The notes below the pieces were generated by a model that saw only the letters and a list, made by a program, of their open reading frames with translations, made no database searches and was not told where the DNA came from. A stretch of 64,000 nucleotides of DNA from Carettochelys insculpta (taxonomy: Eukaryota > Chordata > Testudines > Carettochelyidae): the NCBI RefSeq assembly GCF_033958435.1, contig NC_134138.1, forward strand, positions 184,609,298 to 184,673,297, given 5' to 3'. This document shows positions 45,515 to 56,780 of this stretch, piece after piece. Position numbers and translations under genes: made by a program. The stretch's first letter is position 1. Every line of letters starts with the position of its first letter.

Positions 45515-46329
45515 TGAATGTTTATTCATGGGCAGCTATGTTACTTGCTTTAGTATAAATACATTTTCCTAAAGAAGCCAAAAGATTAAGTAAATCCACT
45601 GCAGAAAATGCATCAGAAGAAAAGATTTCTCACACCAATTTTCCTGACAGGCTAATCCGTATTTGCCAGCAATTGGTATGTTTTTGGTGATTTGGCTTAT
45701 GAAGAGTCAGACTGGGGTTTGTACAAATGGTTGGTTGCTTCATTTCCTTACTCAGCAAAGCAGAGTATTTTCGCCATGAAACTATAGAGGTCAGTGTTTT
45801 GCAGCCTAAAATACAAGAGTGACTTCATGAGTTGGTAACCTTCATTCTGTTGTATAGCAATAGTAATATTAATACAAAAGTATTCTCATACAGGTTAGAA
45901 GCTTGCACAGGTTTTTAATATTGATTTCAAATTCATTTTTGATTAGATTAGCCCTCATTGGAAAAGGCGTTATGTTTTCAGTCCTGCAGAGAGAGGGAGA
46001 CGGAGTTATTCTTTGTTTGCCTATGAGTAGGTATAACTGGAGCAGTAATACACATTTCTTCATACAATCTTACCAGTGGTTCTCAGCTCTTGACTGGAGA
46101 ATCCTTTCTGCTGTTAAGAGGATGGTTTACACATCAGGTGCATTCACTACTTTGTATCTTTGCTGAAGGTGGCCATCTTTCAATTAGGAACTGGCCTGAT
46201 ACCAGAAATTCATTTTGGTAAGCTTTCCAGCAACCATTAGACAGTGGTATCTTTTACTGGTGTTAACCTGATCTTGAATTTGAACTGATGATGCAGGGCA
46301 GGTTTTTTTTACAGACAGACAGACAGACA

Positions 46330-46558
46330 CAAAATTGACGTAAGGTATGCAACTCGAGCTATAAGACTTGTGCAGCTGAAGTCACCGTACCTTATGCTGA
46401 ATTTGTGTTGCAGCCCAGCTGTGGGAGGTCGACAGGAGAAATGTCTTTTCTAAAAAAGGAGTACCGCAGCTCACAGGGATGTCCTGTGAGTTCGATTTGG
46501 CGTGTCCCTACCAGATGCGCTAAATCGAACTCTGGCAGATTCAGCTGAGGCTACATCC
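46330..46558. mobile_element. Harbinger-type MITE, related to 33719-34017
   Basis: Shares ordered words with the 33.7-kb copy (TATGCAACTCGAGCTATA, GTGTCCCTACCAG, CTCTGGCAGATT). It is preceded by a short (ACAG)n run at 46311-46327. The ends are not well defined. Confidence 0.5.
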
Positions 46559-46607
46559 TTGCTAAGCCACAGTCAAAGTTGCAGTATGCTCTAGCTAATC
46601 CCTTAAA

Positions 46608-47043
46608 GGCTACGTCTACGCTAGCCCAAAACTTCGAAATGGCCATGCAAATGGCCATTTCGAAGTTTACTAATGAAGCGCTGAAATACATATTCAGCGC
46701 CTCATTAGCATGCGGGCTGCCGTGGCACTTTGAAATTGATGCGGCTCGCCGCCGCGTGGCTCATCCAGACGGGGCTCCTTTTCGAAAGGATCCAGGCTAC
46801 TTCGAAGTCCCCTTATTCCCATCTGCTCATAGGAATAAGGGGACTTGGAAGTAGCAGGGGTCCTTTCGAAAAGGAGCCCCGTCTGGATGAGCCACGTGGC
46901 GGCGAGCCGCGTCAATTTCAAAGTGCCACGGCAGCCCGCATGCTAATGAGGCGCTGAATATGTATTTCAGCGCTTCATTAGTAAACTTCCAAATGGCCAT
47001 TTGCATGGCCATTTCGAAGTTTTGGGCTAGTGTAGACATGGCC
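46608..47043. mobile_element. Near-perfect palindromic Harbinger-type MITE, 436 bp
   Basis: Left GGCTACGTCTACGCTAGCCC, right in reverse complement GGCCATGTCTACACTAGCCC. The two halves mirror each other over almost their whole length (GCGCTGAAATACATATTCAG near each end, CTTTTCGAAAGGA near the middle). AAA flanks both sides. Open frames on the two strands mirror each other and are not genes. Confidence 0.85.
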
Positions 47044-47049
47044 AAAATA

Positions 47050-47690
47050 TCCAGTCATTCCTTCCCTGTTTTTTGCATCTGACCAGAAGGAATGATTTCT
47101 GTCTTTGAAGCAGCTTTACCAGTGGGCTTTGCGTAGTCTCATATGCCTCCTACTCTCTGGATCATCACCTTGTCATGGTGAGTGGGGTTCTGTGTTCCAG
47201 TGAATTCGAGAGCTATGCTGCAGGGAGTCTGGTACTTCCAGCAGGCCTCCCCCCACCCTCCATGGCGGCAAGATCAAGGGGGAGGGCCCTGTGAAAGAAC
47301 AATCCTCATGTCCTCATCAAACAGAACAGGGGGAGGATAGCAAAGATAATGCTACAATGGCTGTGAAGGAGGATGCAAGCTGTAGTGGATAGGAGACTCC
47401 CAGTTGTTGTGGATTCCATGCAACGGCCCCCACAAGTTGAAAGAAGTCACGTACAGACATCTTCCTCTGTGTACTACTCTCCTAAATTTTAGCTCTGCAG
47501 TGACTGGTGAATGATGACAGGAGCAGGATTGTGAAATCTGGAAGCTTTTAGTCATGAACCAGCACGTTGACAGTAGGTGCATGTATCAGTCATTCTATTT
47601 CGAGGACTTAAGTGGTAGAATGGTTAGGCTGCTGCATCCATGACTGAGCGGCCCTACTTAGTACTACATTGCATGTGACAAAATGGGTCT
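47050..47690. other. VPS41 intron 2, nothing recognised
   Basis: No recognised feature between the palindromic MITE and the CR1. Confidence 0.35.
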
Positions 47691-47699
47691 TTGCCCATG

Positions 47700-49839
47700 A
47701 CGGTCTGGGACCGTCAAACATTCTGGCATTTAATTTCAAAAAGGGGACTTACACTAAAATGAGGAAGCTAGTTAAACAGAAACTAAAAGGTAGAGTAACT
47801 AAACTAAAATCCCTGGAAGCTGCATGGAAACTGTTTAAAGACACCATACTAGAGGCCCAACTTAAATGTATACCCCAAATAAAAAAACACAGTAAGAGAC
47901 CTAACAAAGAACCACCATGGCTTAACAGCCATGTTAAAAAGGCAGTGAGAGAGAAAAGGGCAGCTTTTAAAAAGTGGAAGTCAAATCCTAGTGAGGAAAA
48001 TAGGAAGGAACATAAACACTCCCAAATTAAGTGTCATAACGTAGTAAGAAAAGCCAAAAAAGATTTTGAGGAACAGCTAGCAAAAATTCAAAAAATGATA
48101 GTAAAATGTTTTTTAAATACATTAGAAGCAGGAAGCCCGCTAAAGAAGCAGTGGGGCCCTTGGATGATAAAGATATAAAAGGAGCGATCAAGGAAGACAG
48201 TGCCATTGCGGAGCGATTAAATGATTTCTTTGCTTCAGTCTTCACAGCTGAGGATGTTACAGAGGTTCCTAAATCTGAGCCAGCCTTTTTAGGTGACAAG
48301 TCTGAGGAACTCTCTCAGATTGAAGTGACATTAGAGGAGGTTTTGGAGTTAATTGATAAACTGAATAGTAACAAGTCTCCAGGACCAGACGGTATTCACC
48401 CAAGGGTTCTGAAAGAACTCAAATGTGAAATTGAGGAGTTAACAACAGTGGTTTGTAACCTATCCTTTAAATCTGCTTCGGTACCCAATGACTGGAAAAC
48501 GGCCAATATAACGCCAATATTTAAAAAAGGCTCTAGCGGAGACCCTGGCAATTATAGACCGATAAGTCTAACATCAGTACCAGGCAAATTAGTAGAAACA
48601 ATAGTAAAGAATAAAATTGCAAGGCATGTAGAAGAGCACGAATTGTTCGGCAAAAGTCAGCATGGTTTCTGCAGAGGGAAGTCGTGTCTAACTAATCTAT
48701 TGGAATTCTTTGAAGGGGTTAATAAACATGCAGACAAGGGGCACCCAGTGGACATAATATACCTAGATTTCCAGAAAGCCTTTGACACGGTCCCACACCA
48801 AAGGCTTTTCTGTAAATTAGGCGGTCATGGGATAGGAGGAAAGATCCTTTCATGGATCGGGAATTGGTTAAAAGACAGAAAACAAAGGGTTGGAATAAAT
48901 GGTAAATTTTCACAATGGAGGGGGGTAACTAGTGGTGTTCCCCAGGGGTCAGTGCTGGGACCGATCCTGTTCAACTTGTTCATCAATGATCTAGAAAATG
49001 AGGTAAGCAGTGAGGTGGCAAAGTTTGCAGATGACACCAAGTTGTTCAGGACAGTCAAAACCAAAAGGGATTGTGAAGAACTACAAAAAGATCTCAGCAG
49101 ACTGAGTGATTGGGCAGCAAAATGGCAAATGAAATTTAATGTGGGTAAGTGTAAGGTAACGCACATTGGAAAAAATAACCCAAATTACACGTACAACATG
49201 ATGGGGTCAAATTTAGCTACGACAGATCAGGAAAGGGATCTTGGAGTTATAGTGGATGGTTCTCTGAAGACATCCACACAGTGTGCAGCGGCAGTTAGTA
49301 AAGCAAATAGGATGTTAGGAATTATTAAAAAAGGGATAGATAATAAGACAAAAGATATCATACTTCCCCTATATAAAACTATGGTACGCCCACATCTTGA
49401 GTACTGTGTGCAGATGTGGTCTCCTCACCTCAAAAAAGATATATTGGCTGTAGAAAAGGTTCAGAAAAGGACGACTAAGATGATTAGGGATTTGGAACGG
49501 GTCCCATATGGGGAGAGGCTAGAGCGACTGGGACTTTTCAGTCTAGAAAAGAGGCGATTGAGGGGTGATATGATAGAGGTATATAAAATCATGAATGGTG
49601 TGGAGAAAGTGAACATAGAAAAATTATTTACCTTTTCCCATAATACAAGAACTAGGGGACACCAAATGAAATTGATGGGTAGTAGGTTCAAAACTAATAA
49701 AAGGAAATTTTTCTTCACACAGCGCACAGTCAACCTGTGGAACTCCTTGCCGGAGGAGGCTGTGAAGGCCAGGACTCTATTAGGGTTTAAAAAAGAGCTC
49801 GGTAAATTTTTGCAGGTTAGGTCCATAAATGGCTATTAG
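47700..49839 (+). pseudogene. CR1 ORF2 part: linker plus reverse transcriptase
   Basis: Linker region in the first frame: LVKQKLKGRVTKLKSLEAAW, then KEPPWLNSHVKKAVREKR. Near 48085-48095 one base is gained or lost, and the frame moves to the long 577-codon stretch from 48106. That part has the RT motifs in order: [60 protein letters not shown] and the catalytic FADDTK (about 49024-49041). It is followed by the CR1 C-terminal region with [18 protein letters not shown] and ending in [11 protein letters not shown]. The endonuclease domain is missing because of 5' truncation, so the copy is non-autonomous. The RT half itself shows no stop or frameshift. Confidence 0.9.
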
Positions 49840-50032
49840 CCAGAGGTAAAGTATGGTGCCCTAGCCTTCAGTACAAGGGCAGGAGATGGATGGCAGGAGA
49901 TAAATCACTTGATCATTGTCTTCTGTTCTCCTTCTCTGGGGCACCTGGCATTGGCCACTGTCGGCAGACGGGATGCTGGGCTGGATGGCCCTTTGGTCTG
50001 ACCCAGTATGGCCATTCTTATGTTCTTATGAA
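47700..50032 (+). mobile_element. CR1 LINE, 5'-truncated
   Basis: Starts within the linker between endonuclease and RT and runs through RT and 3' UTR to the ending TTCTTATGTTCTTATG (50017-50032), the octamer-type tail of CR1. The UTR has GGGCTGGATGGCCCTTTGGT and CTGACCCAGTATGGCCATTC. No target duplication was found, as usual for CR1. Relatively young by its open RT frame. Confidence 0.92.
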
Positions 50033-50140
50033 GGCTTATGCTCTGAAATATCTATTAGTCTGTAAAGTGCCATAGGACTTCTTGTTGTTTTTGCAGATAC
50101 AGACAAACACAGCTACCCTTCTCATAATTAACATTTTAAT
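50033..50140 (+). mobile_element. Repeat family A copy directly after CR1
   Basis: GGCTTATGCTCTGAAATATC, TTAGTCTGTAAAGTGCCATA, GGACTTCTTGTTGTTTTTGC, GATACAGACAAACACAGCTA. It begins where the CR1 tail ends. Confidence 0.75.
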
Positions 50141-50144
50141 GCTG

Positions 50145-50655
50145 CTTCACAACAATATGACTGCCACAGTATTGAGCAACAACAGATTCCAAAGTGACCC
50201 CTTTGAGGTCAAAACGGAAGTCAAGTAAGGCTGCATCATTGCCCCATCACTGTTTTGCCTCTTCATCACTATGACCCTTCACCTCATTCATGTCAAGCCT
50301 CCAGATGGCATAAAGATTGTCTGTAGAATGAATGGGCAGCTTTTCAGTCTCAGATAACTGGAAAATCACATTGCACATCCTAGTTGCTGGGTTTGAGGTG
50401 ATCACTTGTGGTTGGAACATGTTAGTGCAGCAAAATGCTTTATACTAAACAATTGATTTCCAAATCCCTTTGCAAACATGAATCTTTGCATATCAATGCC
50501 ACATCACAACATAGCTTTGGGTGGCATCTTCACTTGTGGTCAGTTTTGCTTAATTTTTGAATTCAGTAGCCAGACTGACAATTACCATAGTGGGGAGAGA
50601 TACAATATCCTCACCCTTATCTGTTTCCTTACCTGTAGGAGTAAAAGTGCTACTT
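50145..50655. other. VPS41 intron 2, nothing recognised
   Basis: A reading such as AAGGCTGCATCATTGCCCCA (50228) faintly recalls an RT segment (GCIIAPSLFCLF), with hits to either side too decayed to assign. It may be an old LINE fragment. Confidence 0.3.
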
Positions 50656-50661
50656 CCCCTA

Positions 50662-51173
50662 CAGGTTGAAGCTCCCTGGTTCAGCACCCTTTGGGCCTGA
50701 CCAGTCCCAGATGAGAGACTTTGCTGGACCAGGGGAGCTCAATTCTGCCCCCCTCACCGGCCCCCAAGCCTGGATCAGCTCCTGGCTTGACTGCTGGTCT
50801 CCCAGCCAGCTCACTGATTCCATGGGCCCAGCTAGGGTCTGGACCACACCCGAGCCACCAGCCACCAGCCCCACTGCTGTAACTTGTTCCTGGCCACCAG
50901 GCCTGCTGCTATGCTGGGCTCATTGCAGCCAGCTGGCTAGGCCCTGCTGCCATGCTCCTGCCCCTGATAGCTCATTGCCCTGCTGGCCCACCCAACTCTT
51001 GGCCACCAAGTCCCAGCAGGGGAGCCAGTCCCCCTGCTGCTGGCTCAGCCACTGGCTCCCTTGACGCCAGCCTGACTGGGCTCTCAGCCACCAGCCTTCC
51101 ACTGGGACTCTCTGGCCCAAGAACATCTGTGATTGCTGGGCCAGAGAGAACCAGTTTTGAGAGGTTCAGCCTG
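50662..51173. mobile_element. pogo/Tigger-like MITE
   Basis: Inverted ends CAGGTTGAAGCTCCCTGGTT and CAGTTTTGAGAGGTTCAGCC followed by TG. TA on both sides (50660-50661, 51174-51175). The GC-rich inside is open in several frames, with no known domain. Confidence 0.85.
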
Positions 51174-52060
51174 TACCTCCTCTGTTGTTGGGTGTGGGTA
51201 TCAGCCTTATATGCCACAGAGAGAGGCCTGTGGGAAATAGATGCCGGTGGACTCTTGCACTGCCAAATGTCGGCATTGCTGAGCACCCACAGTTCACATC
51301 AGTGACTTACCAACACTACCTGTGGGTACGTCAGGACTGGGGCTGAGCCATTTCCTGTGCTGAGTGCCACTGTGACCGTTGGCCACAAATAGTATACACT
51401 TAATGGCATGAGATGTAACATGGTCTCCTTGACTGAGAGAAATGGGTTTATCTTAGTTCTGATATGGACTTCCTCTGTGGGCATTGTTGAGATGTGCTCC
51501 AGGATTTTCAAATCTGATAGATACCCACATGTAGTGGTGATAAGCACCCAGACTGGGTGCTTATATGTACAATCCTTTGTCCAGCCTTCTGTGTCCTGCT
51601 AAATTTTGTGATGGCCAAGAGTCCTTTTCAGGTTGTGTTGTTAATATTGTTGGCAGTCCTGGTACACCTGTCCCTCGATTTACAAGGTAATTCATTCCAT
51701 GAAAACTGTGAGGTGAATATTCATAAATCAAAAATGGAATTCCCATTAATTTCAGTGTAAAAATTTTGGACTGGTTCCAGATCCAGTATTTTTCCCACGT
51801 TACAATGCTGTACAAACCTAAAAATAAGAACAGTGCTACTTTATTGCTTTTTATTACATTTGTTACAACTAGTCAGTTCTTAGATCGTGGTGAAGAAGGT
51901 AATGTTTATACTAGTTCCATAGGATCACCTGTATCGTCATCGGAAACAGCTCCATAATCAGTTCAACCTCCTTAATTGGGGTTTTCTCATCAGCTTTTGA
52001 GGTTGATGGTTGAAGATCAGCTGATGGTGATGAGGGTTTAAGAGGAGGTGATGAGGTTGA

Positions 52061-53010
52061 CTTAGACTTCGCTTTCAGCCTTGCAAGGTTAAACAGTTTC
52101 CCATCAGATCTTGTGTGCAGCAAGATGCCCTCTGTTGAAGATCCAAAGGCATGCTTCAGGAGGAGTGCGAAGAAGATCCCGAACAATGTCGGAGCAAGCA
52201 CGCATCCTTGTTTGACGCTGCTCCTGATTCTGAAAGCATCCGATAATGCGCCGTCGTATTGGATGGTTCCTCTCATGTCTTCGTGGAACGACTGGATCAT
52301 CTTGAGTAACCGTGGAGGACAGCCTATCTTGTGGAGCAGTTTGAACAGACCATCCCTGCTGACCAAGTCAAAAGCCTTGGTCAAGTTGATGAAGGCTATG
52401 TAGAGTGGCTTTCTCTGCTCCCTGCACTTCTCCTGCAGCTGCCTTAGAGAGAAGACCATATCAACGGTAGACCTCTCTGCGCGGAATCCGCACTGTGATT
52501 CGGGGTACACACTCTCAGCAATCTTCTGGAGTCTGCCAAGGATGACGCAAGCGAACAGTTTACCAGTGACGCTTAGGAGGGAGATTCCACTGTAGTTGTT
52601 GCAGTCGCTTCTGTCTCCTTTTTTCTTATACAACGTTACAATGTTAGCGTCACACATATCCTGTGGAACCTCACCCTCTTTCCAGCACAGGCACAGTAGC
52701 TCATGCAGGGGTTCCAGGAGTGTGTCCGCGGCACATTTGATTACCTCTGGTGGTATACCATCCTGACCAGGGGCCTTTCCAGCAGCAGTGCTGTCGATGG
52801 CTGTCTTCAGTTCATCCACAGTCGGCTCTTGGTCCAGTTCGTCCATTACTGGTAGGAGCTTGATGGCATCGAGGGCTGCGTCAACCACAACGTTCTCGCG
52901 TGAGTACAGCTCGGAGTAGTGCTCAACCCAGCGCTCCATCTGTTTGGCTTTGTCAGCGATGACTTCACCATATTTGGATTTCAGAGGTGCCATCTTGTTC
53001 TGGGTGGGTC
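52061..53010 (-). pseudogene. LINE RT N-terminal half (inverted segment)
   Basis: Open on the minus strand: PTQNKMAPLKSKYGEVIADK, MERWVEHYSELY, AGKAPGQDGIPPEVIK, DANIVTLYKKKGDRSDCNNY, FRAERSTVDMVFSLRQLQEK, INLTKAFDLVSRDGLF and KQGCVLAPTLFGIFFALLLK, ending in FNLARLKAKSK. These are the RT fingers and first palm motifs. No stop is seen across about 315 codons. It reads on into Tigger sequence at the outer end, so it is a fusion frame without meaning. The matching second half lies in the opposite orientation just downstream. Confidence 0.88.
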
Positions 53011-53084
53011 CTAATACCTTGGGAAACTGTTTAACCTTGCAAGGCTGAAAGCGAAGTCTAAGGTGCAAGAAGTCCATCACAGAC

Positions 53085-54014
53085 ATGCTGTTCGCAGACG
53101 ATGCTGCTGTAGTGTCTCACACAGAAGACCAGCTTCAAAAACTGCTGGATCGGTTCTCCAAAGCGTGCAAGGACTTTGGGCTTACCATCAGCCTAAAGAA
53201 GGCGAACGTACTCGGTCAGGATGTTGCTGAATCCCCATCAATCAGCATTGACAACTATACGTTAGAGGTTGTCCACAAGTTCGTTTACCTCGGGTCCGCC
53301 ATCACTGACACCCTGTCGTTGGACACTGAGCTAAATAGGAGGATCGGAAAAGCGGCCACAACTCTGTCCAGACTCAGCAAGAGAGTGTGGAATAACAACA
53401 AGCTGTACACTCACACCAAAATGCAAGTCTACAGAGCCTGCATCCTCAGCACCCTCCTTTATGGCAGCGAGACTTGGACCCTGTATGCCCGCCAGGAAAA
53501 GAGGCTGAATGTCTTCCACTTGCGCTGCCTCAGGCGCATCCTTGGAATATCATGGAAGGACAGAGTGACCAACACCGCCGTCCTCGAGCAAGCTGGAATC
53601 CCAACCATGCACACCCTCCTCAGGCAGTGTCGACTCCGCTGGCTTGGCCAAGTCCACAGGATGAACGATGGAAGGATTCCAAAAGACATCCTGTGTGGTG
53701 AGCTAGACTCTGGCAAAAGACCTCTCAGACGCCCCCAGTTGTGTTACAAAGATGTCTGCAAGAGGGACCTCAGAGAGGTAGACATCGAGCTGGACAACTG
53801 GGAAGATCTAGCAGACGACCGCAGCAGATGGAGGCAGGGGTTACACAAGGGCCTTCAGAAGGGCGAGTTGAAGATGAGACAGCTAGCAGAGGAGAAGCGA
53901 GCGCACAGAAAGCACAATAAGGATTTGCCAGACACCCACTACATCTGCAAGAGATGCAGCAAGGACTGTCACTCTCGTGTGGGTCTTTATAGTCACAATA
54001 GATGCTGTAACTGA
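53085..54014 (+). pseudogene. LINE RT C-terminal half with zinc finger (forward segment)
   Basis: 309 open codons from MLFADDAAVVSHTEDQ, where ADD is the RT catalytic pair, through FVYLGSAITD, RIGKAATTLSRLSKRVW and LLYGSETWTLYARQEKRLN. It continues with FHLRCLRRILGISWKDRVTN, RWLGQVHRMNDGRIPKDIL and RPQLCYKDVCKRDL, and ends with YICKRCSKDCHSRVGLYSHN then RCC. The last motif is a C-x2-C-x12-H-type zinc finger before the stop. It shows what the intact C-terminus of this LINE family looks like. It lacks everything upstream of the catalytic box, so it is not an autonomous gene. Confidence 0.9.
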
Positions 54015-54088
54015 AGTCCTCAATTGAAACTTTAAAGGGCGCGATCCATAGTCTATGCAGACTGAAGGATGCCTACTGATGAGGTTGA

Positions 54089-55725
54089 GGGTTGAAAACA
54101 TGATAGAACTGAAGTTTGTACTGCAAACCTCTTTTTTTTTTTTTTGTCTTACAACTCCTGATAGCATTGAATGTCTTCATGAATTTGTTGCTTGCATGCT
54201 GAACTCTGTTCTAAGTTTGGGTTGTTGTCATCAAGAATATGTGTAGATGCCTCCAATGCACTCAAGAATTTTGAGAGTATTTTAGTGTGTACACTTTTTC
54301 TGGTTCATCCAATTCTTCCTCCTCCTTTTCTGATAACCTTTCTGCATCCAGCTGAATTAATTCTTCATTAGACGATTCTTTAACATGTGACAATAACGGG
54401 TCTTGAGCATCATCTGTGTCAACTTCATTGAATTCTGCTTGAGTTGCCAGTTGTACAATAGAATTTGAATGCCTTTTACTTCACCCTCAAAACCATGGAA
54501 GTCATGAACATATTTCGGCAATAGCTTTTTTCAAACACAATTCAGGATATTTTGAGTCATTTTATTCCATACAGTTGTGATATTTTTTATAGCCATCTTG
54601 ACTTTGTAGTTGTTCCATGACTGCTTAATTGTTGGTTTGTCTTCTCTGTCTGAAGCAGATATGAGATAGCAAGCTTTAAACGTAGCAATGATGTCTTGAG
54701 CCAATGGCTGAAGGATGGAAGTGGCATTTCAGGCCAGGAAAACCATTTGAATGTTATTGCCATAATCTTTGACATTGAAATGCTAACCGGGAGCATTATT
54801 GAGGATCAGCAGACATTTATTATCCTGATTATTTTCAGCACAATATTTAGAGATGAATGATGAAAGGTAGCTTATTATGTAATCAGCAAAAACCTGCTTT
54901 GTCACCCATGCCTTTCAGTTAGAATACCAGACCACAGGTAATGATGCTTTGTTTAAGCCTTTAAGTGCCCTTGGATTTTCTGGGTGGTAAACAAGGAGAG
55001 TCTTTGATTTTATACCTCCTTCCACCAAGAAGTAATGTCAGTCTATCCTTCGAAGCCTTGAAACATGTTGCTTTTGTTTTATCCCTTGAAATAAAGGTTC
55101 AAGAAAACATTCTTTTCCAGAAAAGCCCCATTTTGTTAACATTAAAAATCTGCTTTGGAGAATATTCACATTCATCAATTATTGGTTGCAATGTGGCTGG
55201 GAAAGTGTTAGCTGCCTGAGTATCAGCAGATACTGCTTCACCTGTAACACGCAGGCCATGATAATATGAACATACTTTAAAGCACTCAAACCTACCCTGA
55301 CTTGCTTTGAACGTTACTTCAGCAACCCCAGCTTGCCTCTGTTCCTCAGCTTTTATTTTTCAGGTCCTCAAACAAAGATCAAGTTTCCTCCCTTACGGTG
55401 AGGAAGCTCAAAGGCGTATTGCATTCATTATGGCTGTCGATCCAATGGATTAAAAGTCTTTCAAGTTTACCCATTATTACATCACTAGCCTTTGTTATTT
55501 GATGCAACTTTTAGCCCCACCAGCATACATTTCTGCCATTTCTTTTATCTTTTAATTTTTCATGAAGATCATATGTACTGTCAGTGCCAAATGTGTCTTT
55601 TGATTGCTGGCCCTCTTCATTTATTTTAATAACTTTATGTTTGATAGCCACAGATATTGTTTTCCTTGATTTCTTGGCCTTAGTGACAGCTCCGGAAGAA
55701 ACTTCTTCAAGTCTCGGACCCATGA
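54089..55725 (-). pseudogene. Tigger-like transposase pseudogene
   Basis: The minus-strand start near 55720 reads MGPRLEEVSS and continues KKSRKTISVAIKHKVIKINE, a psq/CENP-B-type N-terminal helix-turn-helix. Around 55150 it reads IFNVNKMGLFWKRMFS, matching the FNVDETGLFWKRMP block around the first catalytic Asp of pogo-type DDE enzymes, here with N and K at the D-E positions. Near 54810 CLLILNNAPG corresponds to the LLLDNAPGH block, with the catalytic D as N and a stop replacing the next residues. Several frameshifts and stops lie between. The C-terminal part and tail continue beyond the LINE at 51911-52048. Certainly inactive. Confidence 0.8.
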
Positions 55726-55995
55726 TAATCACAATAACAAAGATATTTGAAAATTAATATCACTCACAATCAAGGTCGCATAAACACAACAAAGCGCACG
55801 AACCAACTGGGAAGAGTTGGGCAGGTGAATGAGTCAGCCTCGTACTGTGTACTGCCATATTCCTCTGCATGCGTTACTTTTGAAGCGGATGGTCTGACAT
55901 AGTTTGGTTCTTCTTTGTACTGAAAATATGTTTGTAAATTGAAACACAGATAGAAACTCATCAATCTAAAGTTTGTAAATCGCGCAATAGGTATA

Positions 55996-56780
55996 TTTGA
56001 ATACCTGTGAATATTGTTCTTAAAAGCAGTACATGTTGTTATAGGACCATATTCCTTCCAAATCAGATGTGAGTATTTTTTCAGACATGCTCAGACTTAA
56101 TTAACGTATAATTTCCCTAGCAGTAAACATTGAGAAATTATTTATATGTTGGTGCCTACTGAGACTAATATGCCTGATATGGCCTTGAGCTGACAAAAAA
56201 GCAATGGATTGCCCAAGATAACTGAATTCTTCTAGATAAGTTTAGATGAACTTTGTGCTTCTGTGTAGAGAGGAAGGCAAGTAATTCTCCCTGGATACTA
56301 TGTAAAAAGTACAGAAGGCTTGTAATCCTTCTTTTTCTGTTGAATTCTTGTGACAAGTGAAGCTACTCTGAGCCAGCTCACAAAGGTATGTTTTATACAC
56401 TCTGCATAACCAAAAGAAGCTCTATGAACCTTTATGCTAGACTGAGAACAAGTGGGGAGAATAATTGGAGGTGGTAATTCTCCATTGGCTTCACTTAGAA
56501 TCTTTGTGCATCTCCTATACTAGTATTGTCAGAAATGTAGCATAAATAGCCAGCTAGCTAAAATTTTCTTTTCTCAGTGGTACAGTGCTCACTATTAAAA
56601 AAGTCCAGAACTTGTTTATAGATGTCTTTATTCCTTGTTGTTGTCCTTTACTTAATAGAATTGCAATGCCTAATTCTTCCTTTATAGTGTTTATTTCATA
56701 TAAGTGATTAACTCATGCTTATTTAGTTGACTTCTACCCTGGTTGAAACACGGTATTTTACTAAACTTTCTCATTCACTT
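55996..56780. other. VPS41 intron 2, nothing recognised
   Basis: AT-rich, no recognised feature. Confidence 0.35.

Larger units (their letters stand above)
52061..54076 (+). mobile_element. Twin-primed LINE with inverted 5' half
   Basis: The forward 3' part (about 53021-54076) begins inside the RT palm and ends with GGATGCCTAC, the tail seen in the 27-kb element. The 5' part (52061 to about 53010) is inverted, carrying the upstream RT region on the minus strand. A 42-bp stretch of the element, starting GGGAAACTGTTTAACCTTGC, occurs in both parts (53021-53062 and, inverted, 52061-52102). A perfect 12-bp target duplication TGATGAGGTTGA flanks the whole (52049-52060, 54077-54088). This is the signature of twin priming during target-primed reverse transcription. 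Confidence 0.93.
51665..55993 (-). mobile_element. Tigger-like (pogo) DNA transposon, split by a LINE
   Basis: Left CACCTGTCCCTCGATTTACA, and right end (…TTTGTAAATCGCGCAATAGG…) mirror each other at about 16 of 24 positions. TA on both sides (51663-51664, 55994-55995). Without the inserted LINE and one target copy the element is about 2.3 kb, close to the usual Tigger length. The transposase lies on the minus strand. Confidence 0.85.

Noticed and set aside
46579..47045. Paired open frames on both strands with nearly the same peptides
   Set aside because: They are a consequence of the palindromic MITE, not coding genes.
50659..51305. GC-rich open frames on both strands
   Set aside because: Inside a pogo-like MITE with clear TA flanks; no recognised domain.
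51911..53086. A single 391-codon gene on the minus strand
   Set aside because: It is a chance fusion of the inverted LINE segment with Tigger sequence at one end and the inversion junction at the other.
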